From contig JADCRD010000001.1 in NCBI GenBank assembly GCA_014946745.1, positions 558,001 to 622,000 of the forward strand: DNA of 64,000 nucleotides, given 5' to 3'. This DNA comes from Lysobacterales bacterium. GTDB lineage: Bacteria > Pseudomonadota > Gammaproteobacteria > Xanthomonadales > Xanthomonadaceae. Made by a program: the position numbers and the translations under genes. Every line of letters starts with the position of its first letter. Within the stretch, counting starts at the first letter, position 1. The notes below the pieces were generated by a model. It was not told the DNA's origin and did no database searches. It was given only the letters and a program-made list of their open reading frames with translations. Shown piece after piece: positions 8,925 through 17,818 of this stretch.

Positions 8925-10091
8925 GTGATCCCCCTTCTGTTCGAGTCGCCGGCGCTGGCTGCGACCATCGCCGGCCTCTTCGGCTTGCTGGTTGGCAGCT
9001 TCATCAATGTAGTGATCCTGCGCCTACCACCGCGTTTGGAGTGGGAGTGGCGCCGTGAGTGCGCGGAGCATCTGGCCGACTGCGCGAGCCGCGCTTCGCC
9101 TTCGACCTCAGGCGTGAGTCCAGAGTCCGTCGTTTCGGCCCAAGGTACGAGCTCGCCGACAGAATCGGTCTCGCATGAACCCGCGGACGGCCACGAACCG
9201 GGCCTAGTCGAGTCGACGGGAGTTCGCCCTGAGTCTGTGCCGGTCGACTTCTCGCCCGCCGGTTCCGATGACGAGGTGAACGCATCGAGTCGCATCGATG
9301 CGGTTTCGGGGCTGGAGCGCGCACGGCTTGGGTGCGATCAGCGCCCGGGCTGCGGTGATCGGACAGCAGAGTCGATCGATCCCGAACCCCCTGGCATCGT
9401 CTTTGAACCCAGTCACTGCCCGGCCTGCGGAATGCGGCTCAAGCCGTGGCACAACGTGCCGGTGCTCAGCTGGCTCGCCCTGCGTGGCCGCTGTGCCGGC
9501 TGCGGCACGCGCATCAGCGCTCAATACCCGGCCGTTGAGCTGTTGACCGGGGTGGCCTTTGCCATGGTGGTCTGGCAGTTCGGTCTCGGTTGGCAGGCGC
9601 TGGCCGGTCTGGTGTTCACGGGCTTGCTGATTGCCATGAGCGGCATCGACGCGCGCACCACGCTTCTGCCGGACAGCTTGACGCTTCCTTTGCTGTGGCT
9701 CGGACTGCTGGCCAGCACGCAGGGCGACGCGGATCAGGGGCTGTTTGTGCCGATGGATCAGGCCATTCTTGGCGCAGTGGTTGGCTACTTGGCACTCTGG
9801 AGCGTGTTCTGGGTCTTCAAGCTCGTGACCGGCAAGGAGGGCATGGGCTACGGCGACTTCAAGCTGCTCGCGGCACTCGGTGCCTGGTGCGGTGTGGCGG
9901 GTCTGCTTCCTATCGTGCTGATCTCGGCTTCCTTGGGCGCTGTGGTTGGCAGCTTGTGGTTGGCGTTCAAGGGGCGCGATCACGGCACGCCGATCCCCTT
10001 CGGCCCTTTCCTGTCGTTCGCCGGTTGGGTCTATCTGCTCTGGGGAGGGCCGATCCAGGCGCTGTATCTCGGACTGGTTCAGATCGGCTGA
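8925..10091 (+). CDS. pilD: Prepilin peptidase / N-methyltransferase PilD with a large insertion
   Basis: A type IV prepilin leader peptidase, an aspartic protease that cuts prepilins and methylates the new N-terminus. The first membrane segment holds LLVGSFINVVILRLP. The zinc-type Cys pairs are CPAC and CAGC. The catalytic Asp residues are in GIDARTTLLPD and GYGDFKLLAALGAW. With GTG 8925 it is 388 aa, against about 290 for the family. The excess lies in the first cytoplasmic loop, roughly residues 60-155, a Ser/Pro/Glu-rich stretch of low complexity placed between the RLPP motif and CPAC. The reading frame stays intact, so it is likely real protein. It starts 13 bases after pilC. Confidence 0.92.
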   Translation: MIPLLFESPALAATIAGLFGLLVGSFINVVILRLPPRLEWEWRRECAEHLADCASRASPSTSGVSPESVVSAQGTSSPTESVSHEPADGHEPGLVESTGVRPESVPVDFSPAGSDDEVNASSRIDAVSGLERARLGCDQRPGCGDRTAESIDPEPPGIVFEPSHCPACGMRLKPWHNVPVLSWLALRGRCAGCGTRISAQYPAVELLTGVAFAMVVWQFGLGWQALAGLVFTGLLIAMSGIDARTTLLPDSLTLPLLWLGLLASTQGDADQGLFVPMDQAILGAVVGYLALWSVFWVFKLVTGKEGMGYGDFKLLAALGAWCGVAGLLPIVLISASLGAVVGSLWLAFKGRDHGTPIPFGPFLSFAGWVYLLWGGPIQALYLGLVQIG

Positions 10092-10256
10092 CGCTCGACT
10101 CTTGACGCACGCGGCAGGCCGCGACTGCTTTGGGCGCTTGGGTTTGTCGGTCTATCGAGATCCACTCCGGCGAGGACGCGTAGACAGCCGGCTTTGCCGC
10201 ATGGCTTAGCGGCGCCCCTGTTGCTACGCTTCACCCCTATCCAAGGAAACACGCAC

Positions 10257-13200
10257 ATGTCTGATCGGCGCTGGCTCATTCCTGCTCTTCTCGGCCTGTT
10301 TGTTCTGTCCGGCTTCGCGGGGCTGATCTACCAGTCGATCTGGTCGCACTACCTCGGGCTTACCCTTGGCCATGCGGCCTACGCGCAGACCCTTGTGCTA
10401 GCCATGTTCATGGGCGGCATGGCGCTGGGCGCCTGGCTCGTCAGCCGCTACGGCGAGCGACTCAAGCGCCTTGTCTTCGGTTACGCGGTCGTCGAAGGCG
10501 TGATCGGCCTGATGGGCCTTCTGTTTCACCCGTTCTTCATTGCCTACACGGACTTCTCGCAAAACACCGTCCTGCCAACGGCCGGTGGCTTGGGACTGGC
10601 TTGGCTTTGGCAGTGGGGTTCAGCGGCCGCGCTGATCGCGCCGCAGACCATCCTGCTCGGCGCCACCTTCCCCCTGATGAGCGCGGGCCTGCTGCGCTCG
10701 CGCATGGCCGGTGACGGCGAGGTGCTGGGCGGGCTTTACTTCACCAACAGCATTGGCGCGGCCGTCGGTGTGCTGGCGGCGACCTTTGTGCTGCTTCCCA
10801 AGGTGGGAATGCCGGGGGCGATGATGATCGCCGGCGCCCTGAATGTGCTGGTTGCCCTGCTTGCATGGGGTCTCAGCCGAGCGATGCGCGAGGAGCAGCA
10901 GGCGATTCTCGCTCCCTCGGCGGGCGTCCAGGCGGGCGGCGCCGAAGCCACCGAGGTGCAGCAGCTGTATCGCGTGCTGCTGGGCTCCACCTTCCTATCC
11001 AGTGCGGCCTCGTTCTGCTACGAGATCGGTTGGGTGCGGCTGCTGAATCAGGCTCTCGGCACCACCTTGCACAGTTTCGAACTGATGCTGGCCACCTTCA
11101 TCGCCGGTATGGCCTTTGGCGGGCTCTGGATCCGCAACCGCTCTGCTCATGTGAAGGACGTGGTGCAGTACGCCGGCTATGTGCAGGTACTGATGGGAGT
11201 GGCAGCGCTGATCTCGGTGCCGCTGCTGTCCTCGAGTTTCGACTGGGTCAGCTGGATGATGCGCGCGCTGTCGCGCACCGGCGAGGCCTACTCGCTGTAT
11301 GCGCTGGGCACGGCGGCGATCGCCATGTTGATCATGTTCCCTGCTGCCTTCTTCGCTGGCATGACCTTGCCGCTGTTCACTACGGCCCTGCTGCGCAAAG
11401 GTGCGGGCGAAGCGGCGATCGGGCGGGTGTACGCAGCGAATACGGTCGGCGCGATCGTCGGCGTGATGTTCGCTGTGCATGTGTTGATCCCGCTGATGGG
11501 AATCCGGCTGACTGTCACCCTGGCAGCCCTAGTCGATGCGCTGATCGGCCTGTATCTGCTGCGCATGGTCAGCCCTGGCAGGATGACGCTTCCTGTGGCT
11601 GCGGCTAGCCTGGGCGCGGCGGCGCTCTTGGCTTTCAGCCTGACCCAAGGGCGATTCGATCCGCTGCAGCAGGTTGCGGGCGTGTTTCGTACGGGCATCG
11701 CCCGTTCCGATTCTGAAACCACGGTGCACTACCTGAAGGACGGGTCGACAGCGACCATCTCAGTGTTCGATACCGCGAGAAGTTCGGTGATCTCGACCAA
11801 CGGTAAGCCCGATGCCTCGCTGACCCCCATGGGCAACAGCCCGACTTCGGACGAGATCACCATGCTGATGGCAGCGGCATTGCCGCTGTCCACCCATCCG
11901 AACCCTGAGGATGTTGCCATCATCGGCTGGGGCTCGGGCCTGACAACTCACACCATGCTCGGCAGCGAGGTGCCGAAGCGCGTCGACAACATCGAGATCG
12001 AGCGCGCGATGTGGGAAGGCGCCAAGCTTTTCGGACCTCGCGTCGCACGCGCCTACAGCGATACTCGCTCGCACGTGTACTTCGACGATGCGCGCACCTT
12101 CTTTGCGGCCGGCGATCGCAGCTACGACGTGATCATCTCCGAGCCCAGCAACCCCTGGGTCAGCGGGGTAGCCAGCCTGTTCACCGAGGAGTTCTACAGG
12201 TTTCTGCATCGCCACCTGAAGGACGATGGTCAGCTGATCCAATGGATCCAGACCTACGAAATCGACAATGCCATGGTCGCCACCATGGTGGCTGCACTGC
12301 TCGAAGTGTTTCCCAACTCGACGATCTATCTGACCAACTCCGCAGATCTGCTGATCCTAGCCAAGAAGGGGGATGGGGCTGTGACCTACAGCGATCTGCC
12401 TTGGCAGGACGAAACTTTGGCCGCCGAACTGGCACGTGTGGGTCTCGCCTCCAAGGCTGATCTGCAGGTCAGGCGGCTGGGTGGGCCCGCGGTGCTGAGG
12501 AGCTTCGTGCGTTTGCATGAAGCCGAGCCTCACTCCGACTTCTTCCCCACCGTGTCCTTGCGCGGCCCCATGACTCGATTCATGCGCGCTGAGGCGACCT
12601 TGTTCGCTCGCCACGCGTTGGTGGGCTTGCCTGCGCTCGAGGTTTTGGAGTGCTTCGATCGAACTCAGCTGAGCGGGAAGGTGTCGGCGGCGCGCGCCTC
12701 GAGTGTCGTCGAGAACTTCTTGCTCGCTCAGTCGCTTGCGACGTACCTGTTGTCACCAGGAGCGGAGGAAGCTCGTGATCTCTGGTTCAAGGAGCCCAAC
12801 CTCGCTCTACGAATCTCTTACCTGGCGTCACCCGTTGGGCCTGTGCCGGAACTGGACCTCGCCGAAACCAGCGAACGACTCGCCGTCGTTGCCGCGATGA
12901 CGATGAGCACGGTGGAGCCCGTTCAGCGCGCTCGGCTCTGGACCGAGACGCTCTGGATCCATCCTTCTCGCCTTGAATCCGAGGCCGTCCAGGCACAGCT
13001 GCGCGTGCTCAGTGCGGCCGCACGTCGCGATTGGGCTGAGACCTTGTCCGAAGCCGCTGCCTTGCTGGGCTCCGAACAGCTCGAGCAGCTGCATCCCATC
13101 GCCCGCGAGCAGATTCTTGCCTTCGCATCGTTGGCGTCCATCGCCACCGGCGGGTCTGAACGTGCCGCCGAGCTTGAGCGCGAGTATGGTGGGAAGGTGG

Positions 13201-13298
13201 TATCCGCCTCGATCGACGATGTGCGTTCCATGGTGTTGAGCTGGGGCGCTTCCGAGCAGTTGTGCAGCGGCGCGTCTGGAGAGCGTACGACTCGCTAG
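10257..13298 (+). CDS. Membrane-anchored spermidine-synthase-like fusion protein
   Basis: A 1013-aa protein. The first ~480 residues hold many membrane segments in two blocks (for example FVLSGFAGLIYQSIWSHYLG), the N-terminal module seen in 'fused MFS/spermidine synthase' proteins. A Rossmann aminopropyltransferase-like domain follows (about 490-720), with the nucleotide-binding loop IIGWGSGLTTH near 556 and the SEPSNPWVSG motif near 628. The last ~290 residues are a helical region I do not recognise. AAGGA precedes ATG 10257. Soluble SpeE moves aminopropyl groups onto putrescine; in the membrane fusions the substrate is generally unknown, so I would not call this a confirmed polyamine enzyme. 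It stands alone after pilD. Confidence 0.8.
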   Translation: MSDRRWLIPALLGLFVLSGFAGLIYQSIWSHYLGLTLGHAAYAQTLVLAMFMGGMALGAWLVSRYGERLKRLVFGYAVVEGVIGLMGLLFHPFFIAYTDFSQNTVLPTAGGLGLAWLWQWGSAAALIAPQTILLGATFPLMSAGLLRSRMAGDGEVLGGLYFTNSIGAAVGVLAATFVLLPKVGMPGAMMIAGALNVLVALLAWGLSRAMREEQQAILAPSAGVQAGGAEATEVQQLYRVLLGSTFLSSAASFCYEIGWVRLLNQALGTTLHSFELMLATFIAGMAFGGLWIRNRSAHVKDVVQYAGYVQVLMGVAALISVPLLSSSFDWVSWMMRALSRTGEAYSLYALGTAAIAMLIMFPAAFFAGMTLPLFTTALLRKGAGEAAIGRVYAANTVGAIVGVMFAVHVLIPLMGIRLTVTLAALVDALIGLYLLRMVSPGRMTLPVAAASLGAAALLAFSLTQGRFDPLQQVAGVFRTGIARSDSETTVHYLKDGSTATISVFDTARSSVISTNGKPDASLTPMGNSPTSDEITMLMAAALPLSTHPNPEDVAIIGWGSGLTTHTMLGSEVPKRVDNIEIERAMWEGAKLFGPRVARAYSDTRSHVYFDDARTFFAAGDRSYDVIISEPSNPWVSGVASLFTEEFYRFLHRHLKDDGQLIQWIQTYEIDNAMVATMVAALLEVFPNSTIYLTNSADLLILAKKGDGAVTYSDLPWQDETLAAELARVGLASKADLQVRRLGGPAVLRSFVRLHEAEPHSDFFPTVSLRGPMTRFMRAEATLFARHALVGLPALEVLECFDRTQLSGKVSAARASSVVENFLLAQSLATYLLSPGAEEARDLWFKEPNLALRISYLASPVGPVPELDLAETSERLAVVAAMTMSTVEPVQRARLWTETLWIHPSRLESEAVQAQLRVLSAAARRDWAETLSEAAALLGSEQLEQLHPIAREQILAFASLASIATGGSERAAELEREYGGKVVSASIDDVRSMVLSWGASEQLCSGASGERTTR

Positions 13299-13735
13299 TG
13301 TCTTGGCGCGCCCCGGCTTTGCGTTGTCGATCTGCGGCTGACCCGGTCCCCACCGCTGCGCCGACCCGCAGATTCGCCTGTGGTTCGTCGGTCGAGCGCA
13401 GAGAGCCGGCTCGCGGCGAGTCGGTGTCCAGCAGGGTTGGCGATTGCACAACGCGCTGCCTGGCACATAGCCGACACTGAATCCTCGGCTTGTGTTGCCG
13501 CTTTGCGGACGATTCCCCCAAAGACCCCCTCTCCCTTGATGGAGAGGGGTTGGGGAGAGGGGACAAGCCCGCAGCAGGCTTTCAATCCCTCTCCAGCGAC
13601 CGCTCTCCCGCAAGGGGAGAGCTGAGCTCAGCCACCACGGCCGCGCGGTCTGCACTTGGGCAGTGCGTCCCGATGACTTCGCTCCTGGCTGTCGTCGCCA
13701 CCTCCTCGCCACCGGCCAGCCTCTACACTTGCGGC
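13299..13735. other. Repeat-bearing intergenic region
   Basis: No gene. It carries a CCCTCTCCC/GGAGAGGGG palindromic element (13526-13562) and a smaller GCTCTCCC/GGGGAGAGC hairpin around 13602-13623. Confidence 0.7.
13526..13562. repeat. CCCTCTCCC-type dispersed palindrome, copy 1
   Basis: CCCCTCTCCC, four bases, then GGAGAGGGG and a second TTGGGGAGAGGGG block. An almost identical unit lies at 63764-63798. This kind of element is widely dispersed in xanthomonad genomes. Confidence 0.8.
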
Positions 13736-14977
13736 ATGCATACGTCCTCAGATTCCGCTGCCCTGGCCGCGACGCCGCTGGATGTCCTTATCGTCGGCGG
13801 CGGCCTGGTCGGCAGCAGCCTTGCTTGTGCGCTGGATGGCGGGCCCCTGCGCGTGGCCCTGGTGGAGGCCAGCGCGCCGCAGCGCGAGCAGCCGCCGAGC
13901 TTCGACGAGCGCAACCTCGCACTCAACCGCTTGAGTCTTGATGCGCTGGAAGCGCTTGGCGTGCTGGCGCATTTGCACAGCCCGCCGGTGCCGATTCGTG
14001 GGGTGCACGTCAGCAGCGCAGGTGACTTTGGCCGCGTGCGGCTTGACGCGAAATCGCACGGCGTGGACGCCTTCGGCGGTGTGGTGGTGGCGCGCGAACT
14101 GGGTCAGGCCCTGCAGCGGCGTCTCGCGGAGTGCCGCAGCCTGCTGCGCCGCGCGCCGGCCACTGTGGTGGCTGCCCAGCGCGAAGATGACGCGGTGCGC
14201 GTCGATCTGGATAGCGGCGAGACGCTGCGGGCCCGCGTGCTGGTGATTGCCGAGGGCACAGACTCGATCTTGCGTGAGTCCCTCGGCCTGGGCTCGACCC
14301 GGAGCGACTACGGCCAGACCCTGTTCGTCAGCGTCGTCGAAGCGGATCGCTCGCACGGCGGCATCGCCTATGAGCGCTTCACCGCAGACGGCCCGGTGGC
14401 GATGCTGCCGCTCGCGGGCACTCGCTTGGGCAGCGTGCTCACGGTGCCCAAGGCGCAGGCAGAGGCCGTGCACGCGCTGGACGAGGCCGGCTATCTCGCG
14501 CTGCTGCAGCAGCGCTTTGGCTGGAAGCTGGGGCGGCTGCGCAGGGCAGGGCGGCGCAGTGCTTACGCCATGCGGATGGTCGTCGCGAATGCCCTGCACG
14601 GGCCGCGCTGTGTGGTGATCGGCAATGCCGCGCAAACCCTGCATCCGATCGGTGCGCAGGGCTTCAATCTCGGGCTGCGCGACGCGCTGACGCTGGCGGG
14701 CCTGCTCATCGACGGCAATGAGCTCGATGCGGGCTCGCCCACCCTGCTGGCCGAATACGCGCGGCGCCGCGAGTCGGACCGCGCGCGGACCCTCGATTTC
14801 AGCGACGGCTTGGCGCGCCTGTTCGCGCACACTGCCGCGCCGGTGCGCTGGCTGCGCGGGCTGGGCCTCGCGGCCTGCGATCACTTCACCGACCTCGCGC
14901 ACCCGCTGGTACGCGGCGCAATGGGCGCCGAGCCTTCCGCGCTGGCGGCGCTCGAACAACTGCGGAGGCGCGCATGA
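13736..14977 (+). CDS. ubiH: UbiH-type FAD-dependent ubiquinone hydroxylase
   Basis: A 413-aa flavoprotein of the UbiH/Coq6 family, which hydroxylates an aromatic precursor ring in ubiquinone synthesis. It has an N-terminal FAD-binding GGGLVGSS (about residues 20-27) and the C-terminal FAD/ribityl motif GNAAQTLHPIGAQGFNLGLRDA, which carries the UbiH-typical N and Q. I chose ATG 13736 because it sits just before the dinucleotide fold; the open frame continues upstream through the repeat but without a ribosome site. The last codon overlaps the next gene by four bases (ATGA). Confidence 0.85.
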   Translation: MHTSSDSAALAATPLDVLIVGGGLVGSSLACALDGGPLRVALVEASAPQREQPPSFDERNLALNRLSLDALEALGVLAHLHSPPVPIRGVHVSSAGDFGRVRLDAKSHGVDAFGGVVVARELGQALQRRLAECRSLLRRAPATVVAAQREDDAVRVDLDSGETLRARVLVIAEGTDSILRESLGLGSTRSDYGQTLFVSVVEADRSHGGIAYERFTADGPVAMLPLAGTRLGSVLTVPKAQAEAVHALDEAGYLALLQQRFGWKLGRLRRAGRRSAYAMRMVVANALHGPRCVVIGNAAQTLHPIGAQGFNLGLRDALTLAGLLIDGNELDAGSPTLLAEYARRRESDRARTLDFSDGLARLFAHTAAPVRWLRGLGLAACDHFTDLAHPLVRGAMGAEPSALAALEQLRRRA

Positions 14978-16152
14978 GCCGCGCGCGGGCAGGGCATGAG
15001 GCCATCGTGGTTGGCGCCGGCATTGTCGGTGCGACCATCGCGCTGGGTTTGGCCCAGCAAGGCCGACGCGTGGTGCTGGTGGAAGCGCATGCGCCTGCAG
15101 AGTGGCGGGCGGAAGACGCGCTCGACCTGCGCGTGTACGCAATCGCGCCGGGCTCACAGGCGCTGCTGGAATCAGTCGGCGTGTGGCCGCAGATCGCTGC
15201 TGCCCGCGTGCAGCCCTACCGCGCCATGCACGTCTGGGATGCTGGCGGCGGGGCGCCCTTGCATCTCGACGCCGACGAGTCGGGTCTGCGCGCCTTGGGC
15301 CACATCGTCGAGGCTGGGCTGATCCAGTGGCAACTGTGGCAGGCGCTCAGTTCAGCGGGCGTCGATGTGCGGCTGGGGCGTGTGCAGGGCTATGCCGAGG
15401 AAGACGGCACCGCGGTGCTTGATCTGGAAGACGCCAGCCTGCGCGCGCCGCTGCTGATCGCCGCCGACGGCGCGCACTCTCCGCTGCGCGCGCTGGCCGG
15501 CATCGAGACCCGTGGCCACGACTATGCGCAGAGCGGTCTGGTGGCGTATCTGCGCACCGCACAGCCGCACCAGCACACGGCCTGGCAGCGCTTCCTGCCG
15601 ACCGGCCCTTTGGCGGTGTTGCCCTGTGCGGACGAGCTCGTGTCGATCGTCTGGAGCTTGCCGAGCGCTGAGGCCGAGCGCTTGCGCGGTCTCAACGCCG
15701 ATGCGTTCGAGCGTGAACTCACCCGCGCCTTCGATGCGCGGCTGGGCGCGATGCGCCTGGCGTCGGCGCGCGCGCTGTTTCCGCTGAAACTGCAGCTGGC
15801 CCAGCGCTATCGCAGCGGCCCGCTGCTGCTGGCCGGCGATGCCGCGCACGCCGTGCATCCGCTGGCCGGCCAAGGGGTGAACCTCGGCCTGCAGGACGCG
15901 CGCGAGCTGCTGGCGTTGTCGGCGGACGCCCGGTCGCGTGCCCAACCTCTGCACAGCCCGCGCCTGCTCGATCGCTATGCGCGTCGTCGGCGCAGCGAGA
16001 ACCAGCTGGCGGCGTACAGCTTCGACGGTCTCAACCGGATGTTCTCCAACGATGCCCTGCTGCCGACCCTGCTGCGCGGACATGCCCTGGGTCTCGCGGG
16101 CGCAATCGCGCCGCTGCGGCGGCTGTGGGTCAAGCGCGCGAGTTCTGCCTAG
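14974..16152 (+). CDS. ubiI: UbiI/VisC-type FAD-dependent ubiquinone hydroxylase
   Basis: A 392-aa paralogue of the preceding gene. It has the FAD-binding VGAGIVGATIALGLAQQG at the N-terminus, an ADGAHSPLR motif in the middle (about residue 165) and GDAAHAVHPLAGQGVNLGLQDA (about residue 288). The ATGA overlap with ubiH shows translational coupling, as in the E. coli ubiH-ubiI pair. Which ring position each enzyme hydroxylates cannot be read from sequence, so the ubiI symbol is by context; UbiF or a broad-range UbiL/M type remain possible. Confidence 0.75.
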   Translation: MSRARAGHEAIVVGAGIVGATIALGLAQQGRRVVLVEAHAPAEWRAEDALDLRVYAIAPGSQALLESVGVWPQIAAARVQPYRAMHVWDAGGGAPLHLDADESGLRALGHIVEAGLIQWQLWQALSSAGVDVRLGRVQGYAEEDGTAVLDLEDASLRAPLLIAADGAHSPLRALAGIETRGHDYAQSGLVAYLRTAQPHQHTAWQRFLPTGPLAVLPCADELVSIVWSLPSAEAERLRGLNADAFERELTRAFDARLGAMRLASARALFPLKLQLAQRYRSGPLLLAGDAAHAVHPLAGQGVNLGLQDARELLALSADARSRAQPLHSPRLLDRYARRRRSENQLAAYSFDGLNRMFSNDALLPTLLRGHALGLAGAIAPLRRLWVKRASSA

Positions 16153-16195
16153 CCTGCGGCCGGGCGAGGCGCAGCGTCAGCGGGGTGAAACGCTC

Positions 16196-16309
16196 GGTGG
16201 GTCAAGACCCACCCTATGCAGTTCACAGCCCGCTGCCAATGCGAAACCCATAGGCTGGGTCTTGACCCACCGAGCCTCTCATCCTGCATAGGGTGGGTCT
16301 TGACCCACC
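16196..16309. repeat. Cluster of three GGTGGGTC(N)GACCCACC palindromes
   Basis: Units at 16196-16213, 16251-16271 and 16289-16309. The core is GTGGGTCTTGACCCACC, usually beside TAGG or CTATG, and the units alternate in orientation. Further units lie near 19.4, 37.0 and 38.6 kb. Confidence 0.85.
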
Positions 16310-16448
16310 GCTGTTGTCGATCGCTTTCCGCGCCGTTGCCACCGTTGCGCTTCGTTGCCGATGCCCTTGCGAGGGCATTTCGACCTGCCGGCGCAATGCC
16401 TCAAGCTGCCGCCGCGCATCGTGCACGGGGCCACGCCCGCGCTTTCTG

Positions 16449-16568
16449 CGGACGACGCGAATTCCGCGGTGATCGATTCCACCAAACTTCGCGTGATTTC
16501 ATCTAGCGCGCTTCGCCACGAACCCCAGATACACTTTCGCTGCGGCATCTGGATTTTTCGCACGCTCC
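16449..16568. repeat. Degenerate, left-truncated copy of the ~180-bp inverted-repeat element
   Basis: It shares with 42248-42425 and 52810-52989 the blocks CGCGAATTCCGCGGT, CGCGCTT-GCCACGAAC-CCCAGA and the right end TTTTTCGCACGCTC. Many substitutions separate it from the other two, and the left terminal repeat is not visible. Confidence 0.65.
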
Positions 16569-16798
16569 GAGCCTTGCGATCGAGCCAGCGCACGGCGCCC
16601 GCGACAACGGTCTTGATCCGCGTCGCCCTGCGCCCCGCGACTCTCGTCGTGTCGAGGCCCGCGCCGCGTCCGCTTCGCCGCAGCCGGCTGTCGGCTGCGA
16701 CTTGCTTCACCGATGCCCGCGCCAACACACTCGAACCCGAGTTTCGCCCGCTGCATTCGCGCCGACCCAGTGCGGCGTCACTTTCCTCCGGGGTGAGC

Positions 16799-17818
16799 AT
16801 GAGCCGACACGCGGTGTCACGAGGCGCGCTCGATGCGCTGGCGCGCGCAGCGAAGCTGGATGCTCCAGCCAGCGCACAGCTCCTGGCCGAGGCCGGCGCA
16901 TTGCCGACGATGGAAGAATGGCGCGCGGCGCTGCGCCGGTTCGCGCTGACTGCAGGCGTCCTGGCGCTGGGCTGCGGCGTGGTGTTCTTCATCGCTGCGA
17001 ACTGGTCTGCGCTGTCGCCTGGCCAGCGGCTGGCCTTGCTGCAGGGGCTGTTCGCCCTGTGTATCGCTATCGCGCTGTGGCGAGCACCGCCTCACCCCGC
17101 AGGACGTGCGGCTCTGCTGTTGGGCTTCATTGGCGCTGGCGCGCTGTTCGCCCTGTTCGGGCAGACCTTCCAGACCGGCGCCGACGTGTACGAGCTGTTC
17201 CTGCTTTGGACGGCGCTGGGCCTGCCCTTCGTGATCGCCGCGCGCTGGCCGCCGGTCACCGCCGCCTGGCTGCTGGTCGGCAACCTCACGCTGTCGCTGA
17301 TCTGCGGCGTGCTGCCGGGCCAGCATCCCCTGTGGCTGCTGCTCGGCTTCGGCAGAGAAAGCTGGGCGGTCAGCGTGCAGGTCCTGATGTTGCCGAACCT
17401 CCTGCTGTGGGCGTTCGCCGAATGGCGCGCGATGCACGTCCCGCGCATCGATCTCTGGCTGCCGCGCTGGTTGCGCCGTCTGCTGCTGGTGGCCGGGCTG
17501 GGCTACGGCACGTTTGTCGCGAGTCTGTCGATCATCGACAGCTCGGATGTTGCCGGGGTGGTTTCCGGCTATCTGATCGTCGCCGTGCTGGTCGGGGTTT
17601 TCTGCTTTCGCACGCGGCGCGAACCGCTGGGCCCGGTCGCGCTGGCGGCCAGCTTGGTGCTGATCGGTCTCGCAGTGCTGATCCACTGGATGCCGGATGG
17701 CGGCAGCGAAGTCGCCCTGTTCTTGCTGCCGCTGTGGGTGGTGGCTTCGTCAACCGTCGCCGGCGTGCTGCTGCTGCCGCTGGTGCGTCGCTGGGAGGCA
17801 GAGCGCCATGCAGACTGA
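16799..17818 (+). CDS. DUF2157 multi-pass membrane protein
   Basis: A 339-aa protein. A soluble N-terminus of about 45 residues is followed by roughly ten membrane segments; ALTAGVLALGCGVVFFIAAN is the first, and GAGALFALFGQTFQTGADVYELF is typical of DUF2157. Function unknown. It is the first gene of a three-gene set (DUF2157, DUF4401, GDYXXLXY) found together in many proteobacteria, which suggests one membrane complex. GGGGTGAG precedes ATG 16799. The stop overlaps the start of the next gene. Confidence 0.8.
   Translation: MSRHAVSRGALDALARAAKLDAPASAQLLAEAGALPTMEEWRAALRRFALTAGVLALGCGVVFFIAANWSALSPGQRLALLQGLFALCIAIALWRAPPHPAGRAALLLGFIGAGALFALFGQTFQTGADVYELFLLWTALGLPFVIAARWPPVTAAWLLVGNLTLSLICGVLPGQHPLWLLLGFGRESWAVSVQVLMLPNLLLWAFAEWRAMHVPRIDLWLPRWLRRLLLVAGLGYGTFVASLSIIDSSDVAGVVSGYLIVAVLVGVFCFRTRREPLGPVALAASLVLIGLAVLIHWMPDGGSEVALFLLPLWVVASSTVAGVLLLPLVRRWEAERHAD

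Larger units (their letters stand above)
16153..16798. other. Repeat-rich intergenic region
   Basis: About 650 bases with no supported gene. It holds three GGTGGGTC-type palindromes (16196-16309) and a degenerate copy of the ~180-bp inverted-repeat element (about 16449-16568). The frames that stay open upstream of 16799 run through these repeats. Confidence 0.7.

Noticed and set aside
13490-13735. Longer N-terminus for UbiH starting upstream
   Set aside because: The extension translates the dispersed palindromic repeat and would put about 80 unrelated residues before the FAD fold.
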